This document shows, piece after piece, positions 57,274 to 64,000 of a stretch of DNA of 64,000 bases. The notes under the pieces were generated by a model that saw nothing but the letters and a program-made list of their open reading frames with translations, had not been told where the DNA came from and ran no database searches. The DNA is from Isoetes taiwanensis (lineage: Eukaryota; Streptophyta; Lycopodiopsida; Isoetales; Isoetaceae). Numbering within the stretch: the stretch's first letter is position 1; each line of letters begins with the position of its first letter. The stretch covers positions 7,344,448 to 7,408,447 of the forward strand of contig JAJEKV010000012.1 in the NCBI GenBank assembly GCA_021234155.1. The letters are read 5' to 3'. The position numbers and the translations under genes are program-made.

Positions 57274-59418
57274 TTAATTTGCAATTGGATCTTGTACACA
57301 TTTTAATGAGACTTCCCGCAAATATTGCTGGATTTTAATCTGTGCAGCATTGCCATTCTGTAAGTGACATATCTTCTGCTCTTCTTCACTTTCAAGGCGT
57401 TCCTTTCCATGATCGCTTGCACTTTCTGCAAGCCCCACATCTAAAGATCAGATTGAGATGAACTAGAAATAAACTCAAGCATATAACATAATCTTAATAC
57501 CATCGCATCTCTCTAATTCAGAAATTTGTTGTGCTGCTGTCAACTGGAGGCATTCAGGCAATAGACATTTGCACAACCACCCTGAAATGTCAAAAACAAA
57601 TGCATGACTTTTCTAACGTTCCTGCCATTCAAAATGGAATGCTCTTAAAGATTCTGCAAAATTAAATAGACAAGAAATACCTATTCTAGCAAGACGGTTA
57701 ACCCAACCAGGTATAGGCCTGCCTGTTAGCCGCACACTTATATCCTCGCAAAAATGGTTACAATTTTTGCAAATAAGGTGATATGTGTCCCCATTATAAC
57801 TTCCTGCAATGTGTTCTATAAACTGCCGAAACTCGACTGGACTCAGATCCGTAGTGCCCAGTAAAAGACTTTTTCTAAAAATGAATCCTGGGCAATGACG
57901 TGGCTCTACTTCAAATACACCACTTGTTGGATAATCATGCGCGCCAAATGCATACTCCACTCCATGAGCTGCAGCATGAATGATAGCATTAATATCTTTT
58001 ATGCTGACTTTGATATCTCTCTTTCAAACCGAAATGGGGTGGAAGGATACATTAATATCTTATTCCAGGCAGAAGTACAAACACAAGTCTCCAATTCCTA
58101 ACAATGGCAAGGTAATTAGCATGCATTTAAAATTAGGACCTAACATAAGTGAAGACCTCAATCATTCACTGAGTTCAAATCCTCATGACGTGTAAACTCA
58201 ACGCTTTCCAAATATCACTCTTAGTATCATACTATCTACCAGAACAGAGTGTCTTTTATGATGGCATTGCTGCGTAACCATATAAAACTTCAAAACCGTA
58301 TTCAAGATCGCTCTCTGTCACCCCAGCTGTAGTTTTGCTCCTTTAGTTCCTATTTGATGCACTTGCTAGCCCAGTTTAGTGATCATAGGGGACACTTTCG
58401 CTTTACAGCCCCCCAACTAACGTGGCACAAATATAGACCATACAATCTGGAAGGACCGAGATGTATGCCACATCAGATGGGGGCTGTGAAATGAATACTA
58501 GCCGATCATAGAAGCTACAGTGGTGCATGAATTAAGAAACGAAGCACAAGCAGAATGTTTACTACGAGAGGTTACATGCCAGCATGCCATAGCAGGATCA
58601 AAATAATAGATGACAAGGAATCCTGTACACATAGTGAAATTACTGGATCAATCTTTAAACCTGTGCAGTGGTTTTCAACAGCCTACTGATTTTGTGGCTT
58701 GTGAAGAGATGGTTCTATATTAAACATATTATTACCATGCTAAGCTTCAACAAATTAATTTCAGCTGCAGATTTGACATGGGGAAAGAAACATTGCCTTC
58801 AAAATGGCTACAATGCTCTAGACAATGCATGACATAGGTTTATGCACATCTCTTGAAGGTCCCTTTTCCCTTTAGATCTCTACCCTAATGGATAGCAAAA
58901 AGCGTTGTGCAGTAAATATATGAAAGAAAATAATAAGAGACTTACTGTGGTACTTGTATTTTTGCTATTCAATAAATAAATTTGGTGCAGAATGCCCTAA
59001 TCTTTAACTCGAGCCTTAGCACAGAACTAATAAAAGCAGTGCAATTCTATAAGTAAAGCAATAACATGAAAATAGTGCCATCTTTAGTGCCTCTTTATCA
59101 TTCTATCTATTTCACAGCTATGTAATTTCATGCAGATTTTCCCGAGGCACAATCTCTGTCGGCAGATACTCCATGGCATCCAAAGAAATGACAATGAAAA
59201 GGGAGAAAGCACCTAAAATGCATCTACAAAGGTAGTGATGTACCTTCAATGGCGGAATGAAATATTCCAAGTCCAAACCAATAGCAGTATCCGTTTAAGC
59301 TGGTCAGATCGTAAACATTTAGATATATAGGAAACTTGCATCCCGTGCTTGAGGGACTTGGAGATCCACTAAAACTTCTTGAAAGAAGTTCGTAAGAAAA
59401 CAAATTATTCCACCCCAT
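57274..59418 (-). CDS. DeSI/PPPDE-domain cysteine protease-like protein
   Basis: Four coding exons on minus: 59418-59244, 57968-57681, 57581-57501, 57440-57274. All borders are GT/AG and phases agree, giving 236 aa ending TAA. The PPPDE domain spans residues about 30-150: IYLNVYDLTSLNGYCYW, GIFHSAIE joined to AHGVEYAFGAHDYPTSG, EVEPRHCPGF, DTYHLICKNCNHFCED and IPGWVNRLARIG. Catalytic His (FHSAIE) and Cys (NCNHFC) are both present. The C-terminal 70 residues are polar, as in plant relatives. Members remove SUMO or ubiquitin-type modifiers or act as thioesterases; the substrate cannot be told. I chose ATG 59418 because it is in frame and follows a likely 5' UTR intron (59523-59431). Intron 1 is 1.27 kb and holds a hairpin element. 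The promoter lies in an inverted repeat arm. Confidence 0.93.
58375..58520. repeat. Imperfect inverted repeat (MITE-like) in intron 1 of the DeSI-like gene
   Basis: Arms include ttacagccccccaactaacg then tggca (58413-58435) and, inverted, tgccacatcagatgggggct then gtgaa (58470-58495). Similarity extends outward more weakly to gatcata words on both sides. This looks like a small foldback element. Confidence 0.6.
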
Positions 59419-59669
59419 TGTACTTCAAAACTGAAGAGAAAAAACAAGTCATCATCACAAGCCCATCTGAAAGGAAAGACAGCGGAATAGAAAAGGAACA
59501 AAGAAGACCTTGGAATAGCTTACCTGCAAACCTGAAATTCTAAATAACCTAATTATTAAAATGCCGGAACGACGGACAGCTCCCAAAGCACAGGATTCGA
59601 AAATTGAAAAAACCCATGAAGAATCTATTGGCTGGCGCAATTCCGGCCTCCAGAGACTCTATTCGAACT

Positions 59670-59906
59670 CAATTCCAACCGTCCACAAATGCTACCTTCG
59701 CGTATCTGTGTAAATTTCTAGTTCCTATAAAATATTTTGCTTCTCTAAATTCTTAAAAGGATTTTTAAAACTTTAGCCTACATTTTTTTTGTATACAAGA
59801 ATTGCCATAGGGTAAAGTTTTAAAAATTTAGAGAAGCAAAATATTTTATAGGAACTAGAAATTTACACAGATACGCGAAGGTAGCATTTGTGGACGGTTG
59901 GAATTG
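59670..59906. repeat. Near-perfect inverted repeat between divergent transcription units
   Basis: Left arm 59670-59775 and right arm 59813-59906 are reverse complements, essentially without mismatch, apart from a 12-bp gap (cttaaaaggatt is only in the left arm). The loop is about 37 bp. The left arm covers the putative 5' UTR/promoter of the DeSI-like gene (minus); the right arm lies just before the plus-strand ORF at 59982. Each arm contains ttttatagg and gatacgcgaaggtagc. Confidence 0.95.
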
Positions 59907-59981
59907 GTGCCAGAATTGCAAGTAGAAGGCAACTATTGTTACGTGAAGTTCGCGGTAGTTTTATTCTGACATGGCGATGAC

Positions 59982-60731
59982 GTGGCATTGCATTTTCATT
60001 TTTCCTCTGATACTCCAGCGATGGCGCCTTCGGCTATGGCGCTTTCTCATTTTTCCACTGATACTCCGGCGATGGCGTCTTCTGCTATGGCGCCTTCTAT
60101 GCTGCCATCCAGCTCTAGCTATGGCGCCTTGGCACTACAGGAAGGAGTTGTCTGCAAGATCTTGGCACTGCAGGAAGAAATACTATCTTTGGCTTCTAGG
60201 TCTTTACAGTGTTTTGCTTGCCTTTTCAGGTTAAAGATCAAAGCTGAAAAAAGCAGATATCCAGTTTTTGGCAAGCGGCAATCTGTGCTCTGTGATCTTC
60301 TTCGGTCGCTCCTTTCTTTCCTTCATGTACTTGCTTACTTTGTAAAGAGTTTTGCTATCGGAGGCCTTAAAGCAGAGGTCCGACAGTTCTTTGTAAACAT
60401 TTTTATATTTTCTTGTAAGCTTTCAATTTTACATTATGCTTTTCGACCTCTAGCCATGAAGGATTTACTCGTTCTTCTTCGCATCTTCCTCCTCCAGGTA
60501 ACGGCATCTTTACTGCAGAGCAGAGCCAGGGCGATGAAGCTACCCATGTTTCCCCCTTTCCAACTCCTCTGCAAACGGGCCGGGCGGTTCTTTAAGAAGA
60601 TTTTCATCTTTTGTGTAGCCTTTTCCAATCTGTTGCACTGGCTATGGTTTCATTGGGGTTCAATTCCCCAGTTAGTAAATAGAAAAAACATCATTGCCTG
60701 CATATCTAAGTCTACTGGTGATGAATGGTAG
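59982..60731 (+). CDS. Unrecognised 249-codon ORF downstream of the inverted repeat
   Basis: A single plus frame of 249 codons from the ATG at 59982. The N-terminus has two diverged copies of a 16-residue unit (SSDTPAMAPSAMAL / STDTPAMASSAMAP), then VCKILALQEEILSLASRS, which could be helical. The rest is rich in Phe, Leu, Arg and Lys and may be intron read-through. At about 60507 a strong acceptor (ttcctcctccag) precedes a different frame reading NGIFTAEQSQGDEATHVS and PFPTPLQTGRAVL with a stop, a plausible last exon. So the true product may be a short spliced protein. No family recognised. Its start is about 75 bp from the inverted repeat arm, suggesting it shares a duplicated promoter with the DeSI-like gene. 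Confidence 0.35.
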   Translation: MALHFHFSSDTPAMAPSAMALSHFSTDTPAMASSAMAPSMLPSSSSYGALALQEGVVCKILALQEEILSLASRSLQCFACLFRLKIKAEKSRYPVFGKRQSVLCDLLRSLLSFLHVLAYFVKSFAIGGLKAEVRQFFVNIFIFSCKLSILHYAFRPLAMKDLLVLLRIFLLQVTASLLQSRARAMKLPMFPPFQLLCKRAGRFFKKIFIFCVAFSNLLHWLWFHWGSIPQLVNRKNIIACISKSTGDEW

Positions 60732-61439
60732 CCGAATTTGATAGAATGATTGTGCAAGAAACATTGATCTTGCCCTAATTGTATCATTCCTATGAGTTAG
60801 GCTGGGGGAGCTCTGATGTCCAAATTCCATTTGCAGCCTGAATATTTATTAAGGAAAACCCATGGCAGATCGTAAATCCAATACATCCAGTTCATGCAAG
60901 GCAAACCCGGCCTGGGAAAACTATATGTATTATGTGGAACATATTAATTGATTCTAAAATGATCGTTCAATTGCTGCAACTTTGATATCCCCAATTCTCT
61001 ATTAAAGCTTTCAAATGCAACAACGAATCTTAGCGTTCCTACATTCTCCCTTTAAAGAATGGCATTTCCAATCTAGCATGGCCAATTCCTGCCCGAGTTT
61101 GCAAAGTGAAGGGCAAGAGAACATTTGGCAAGTGCGATTCTTGCAATTTATAGCTTTTCCTGTTCAAATATCGATGTATTAGGAGCTTTGAAGTTCGAAC
61201 CATCCATGGCCAGGTGTTAGTCAATTAGGACTGGAAATGAGCACCCATCTTTGGTCATGTGAGACCATTGAAGCCTATGCTTCGTGGTCTTCCTGATTCT
61301 GCTTTCTCATGGCCAGGATTGCATTCTAAATTATGCAATCGACACACTCAGATCCATTGTTTAATTTAACACCAACGCTTCTAATGCATTGATTGCGCAC
61401 AGATTGCCATTGGCAGTATGATTTTTGTAACAGGCTCCA
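60732..61439. other. No gene recognised
   Basis: Short frames on both strands without motifs. Some minus-strand text near 61224-61039 is open for 61 codons but reads like random sequence. Confidence 0.45.
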
Positions 61440-61720
61440 AGCTCACATAACTCCACCGCTAGAACCCCCTGATAAAGAGTTCTCTACGAGATTGCTGGTG
61501 CAAAATTGAGAATACTTGCCAGTCTGTGAAGATGTGGAACCCCCAACTCCATTTTCTGATAAATCGAGCAATTGTAAGAATGGATAATCCCATTCGCAAA
61601 TAAGTAGTCAGAAACTTTCTATGAAATCCAGCTTCTTCAGTTTAGGCCCACGAATCTTAGTTGGAATGCTTCCAGTGAGGTCGTTATTTACTAGCTTTCT
61701 ATCTTTGTTTTGTTAAATAA
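61440..61720 (-). pseudogene. LRR protein relic
   Basis: Minus strand, two frames. About 61708-61630 reads NNDLTGSIPTKIRGPKLKKL; about 61590-61450 reads FLQLLDLSENGVGGS and later NLVENSLSGG. These are plant extracellular LRR units (LxLSxNxLxGxIP). One frameshift and missing IP residues show decay. It may belong with the kinase tail at 63124-63246, but that piece lies on the upstream side and cannot be the same linear gene in normal order. Confidence 0.65.
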
Positions 61721-62194
61721 TGTTGATAAGGTGCATCCGTTTCTCACAAAGCAGTGGCGGTGCTCTATGACCGAGCTACAGAACAACATTCGTCTTCTAA
61801 TGTAAAAACAACTTATATTTTATGTGTTGCATTTTTTGTTCTGGAGTCACAAATATCGCCATATATAAAATGTGGCATTCATATTTTAGGATGCAGTGTA
61901 AAAAGATCTAAATCAGGGTTGTAAATCTTATATATTTGAATATGCACAATGTTCTCACCAAAACATCATAGTTATAAAGGGAGAGTGATTATACACTATT
62001 TCTTTAACTTCATTCGCATCAGCATCTTCACACAACAATGCTCCATGTTTTCCTCCTCCCGAGCACAAAAAAATAGATCAGAGGTCTTCAAGGAGTTACT
62101 CTCATTAACAAAACATGTATTTCCATTCTCTACTCTATTAAACTTGTCCTATCAAGTATTCTATTGTTTTGAAGTAGCAATTTTGATTGATTGT

Positions 62195-62907
62195 GAAAAC
62201 ATGACTTTGAAGTATGACTTAAGCCACTTTACCCTCTGGCCATAGAGGGCAACCCTCCGTGCGCAGCACCTTGTTTAATAGAACATGATCGATCGTTCTG
62301 TTTCATAACCATGTTACAGCAGAAAATGATTAGCTGCACATGGAAATATCACTTTTGTGTAGCAATGTGACTATCTTTTACATTCTATCTTACATTCAAA
62401 ATTGCTATGTGGCAAAAGACATGAATGCCATAATAGCAACAGCCTACTGCAATGGCTACGAAGAAAGATGTCCATAAGTGCAATGGCTGCGAAGAAAGAT
62501 GTCCATAAGCTATCTGATATTGAACAATAACTATGTGTTGTAAAATTTTGTGTTCTCTTTGTTTTATTGCCCTTAGTCACGAACATCAGTTTGATGCTTC
62601 CTTTGGCCTTTGGCAAAGGTTTACTAAGAGTAGAATGAAAATGGATCCATGTGCTCTAAGAACAAGATGGGAACCTTACGCTTTCTCTTGCTACGTCTTT
62701 GCCATTTCAATGTCTCTTGAATAGCTATTTGTGAGTTTGGAAAGACCATCTTATGGGTACCACAGCTTAGATTTGCAAACAGGGTTATTTAACATTATTT
62801 TTGTCATGAACAAAGCAACATTAGAAAACAAGGTGCTGCGCACGGAGGGTTGCCCTCCGTGACCCGAGAGTGAAATGGCTTAAATCACACTTCAAAGTCA
62901 TGTTTTC
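62195..62907. repeat. Inverted pair of 82-bp arms, 549 bp apart
   Basis: Left arm 62195-62276 and right arm 62826-62907 are reverse complements with 9 differences in 82 positions. Each arm carries gtgcgcagcaccttgttt at its inner end and gaaaacatgactttgaagt at its outer end. The right arm contains a 10-bp-arm palindrome cacggagggttgccctccgtg. The DNA between has no transposase. No clear target duplication was found outside the arms. Confidence 0.9.
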
Positions 62908-63123
62908 GAGCATATATTGACATATACTTGGAATATGCCACAAACCCACATGGATGAGGGTTTTCCCCTTAGGGGCAACCCAAAAAACTGGACTCAAACA
63001 TATCAGTGGAATGCTATTTCCATGCCCAATTCATAATTCATAAGGCAAGGCATTCAAATACGCTAATAACTCACAAATTGAATGTTGCAAATAGGAAAAA
63101 GAAACACAATCCATTGGTTCCAT

Positions 63124-63246
63124 TCAAACCTTGAACATATCGAAAGACGAAAGACGAGAAGCAAGAATGATGATTTCGTTGGTGGTAGCCAGACTTGGCC
63201 TCTTCAAGGGGTCGTAACAATTGCACTCTAAGCTTCTAATCATCTT
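63124..63246 (-). pseudogene. Protein kinase C-terminal fragment
   Basis: Minus strand reads KMIRSLECNCYDPLKRPSLA and TTNEIIILAS to a TGA at 63124. This matches subdomain XI of plant receptor-like kinases (C....DP..RPSM..V...L). The Arg that stabilises the kinase fold is present in KRPS. No upstream kinase motifs were seen between 63246 and the window end, so it is an isolated fragment or a last exon of a gene outside the window. Confidence 0.6.
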
Positions 63247-64000
63247 GGATGTGGGCCTATAACAAGATACTCTGCTTAAGAGCCATTATTGTATAGCCCA
63301 TTATGAAGAACCCTGAGCTAGCACACCGTCCATCTATTAGCATTTTTCTTGCACATAACAAGCTAGTTGTGAAATGTTGTAATTTGAACTAATCATTTCA
63401 AATGCTTATGTGGAGCATATGTGTAGCAAAAGTATTTCTCCTTGACATTTGCTCATAATGTTCCCATTTATATCAGCAATCTTGGCGGCCATAAACCGTT
63501 CCAAAGGCTTGCAGAGAAAAATTTCATGTCTTTACAAATAAGTTTAATTCAATTCAATTATGTTGTCTAAGTTCATGGATTGAATGGCCTTATTATTAGG
63601 TAATGCTGTGTTTTGGGGAAGGAATATGTGTATCTTTAAGGAAGAAAGTTATAGGCAGAGTACAATAAAATAGGTATCAGCAGTTAATCAGTTGGAAGGC
63701 TAATCTAGCCTTTGGTTAAAAAATCATGTGCCCCCATACCATTCTAAGTTCTAATTTTGTACTGTAGCCAGATCCTATCCTTTGGGTTCTATGTAATTTC
63801 CATAATAGATTAGTCTCGAGGTGTACCAAGTCTTGCAAGCCAACTTATGCACCCCTTCCTCCATGATTTACCTAGAATCTGAATACACATTATTTTAACA
63901 TTGCTTGCACTATAGCATTTCCATTTATGTATTTAATTTTGTAACCAATTTTCCATATTTTCTGAGAGATATCTCAAAGGGCAATTTCATAGTTTCTGTT
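63247..64000. other. No gene recognised
   Basis: AT-rich sequence to the end of the window; no frame with recognisable content. Confidence 0.45.

Noticed and set aside
57657-57681. A 24-nt intron after exon 2 of the DeSI-like gene (gtatttc...ttgcag)
   Set aside because: Too short to splice in plants. The next AG with coding continuation (57581) gives a family-like sequence and the right phase.

Overview
The window looks like nuclear DNA of a land plant with a large, repeat-rich genome. The two intact genes are spliced eukaryotic genes with plant-type relatives (U1 snRNP protein C and a DeSI/PPPDE-type protease), and relics of LRR receptor kinases, a SUVR5-like histone methyltransferase and a PRP16-like helicase are present. 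Most of the rest is transposons: a Ty3/gypsy element, a chromovirus-like LTR, several LINE families, a MULE remnant, MITE-like elements and a tRNA-derived SINE. LINEs ending in short simple repeats instead of poly(A) are unlike the usual angiosperm L1 elements, so a fern or another non-angiosperm is possible, but this is inference.

Layout. 1-832 is non-coding. 833-11888 is a complete but decayed Ty3/gypsy element with two LTRs, a 5-bp target duplication TATGG, gag and pol relics in the order PR-RT-RH-INT, and an extra ORF between integrase and the 3' LTR. 12.0-16.1 kb holds an LRR receptor relic, a spliced UBA-like gene fragment (minus), a MITE-like element and a SUVR5-like relic (plus). 16.86-26.72 kb is a pair of direct units with matching ends, flanked by the 9-mer aactgtgcc; the larger unit has been invaded by LINE-A copies (18.9-22.2 and 23.5-23.95 kb). 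27-36 kb is a patchwork: L1-like fragments, a LINE-A copy with a 243-bp TIR insertion, a 1.53-kb LTR with tRNA-Met primer site, and a MULE transposase relic. 36.6-41 kb is a long GC-rich LINE-A copy.

42-54 kb contains a SINE with a (CTAT)n tail, a PRP16-like pseudogene, two copies of a second LINE family (LINE-B), a 1.15-kb poly(A) retro-insertion with a 14-bp target duplication, and the U1-C gene (48284-49649, plus), whose start lies about 240 bp from that insertion. 53-56 kb has an L1-like fragment and a MITE-like element that has itself received a 5'-truncated poly(A) LINE. 57.3-59.4 kb is the DeSI-like gene (minus). Its 5' end lies in one arm of a near-perfect inverted repeat (59670-59906), and a 249-codon ORF runs away from the other arm. 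The end of the window holds LRR and kinase relics and an inverted pair of 82-bp arms.

The intact genes do not form a pathway. Relics of splicing and chromatin factors are scattered among the repeats. The main biological signal is layered transposition, including a SINE that ends like a LINE family in the same window and several nested insertions whose order can be read. Homology calls are from reading translated sequence by eye; no database search was run.
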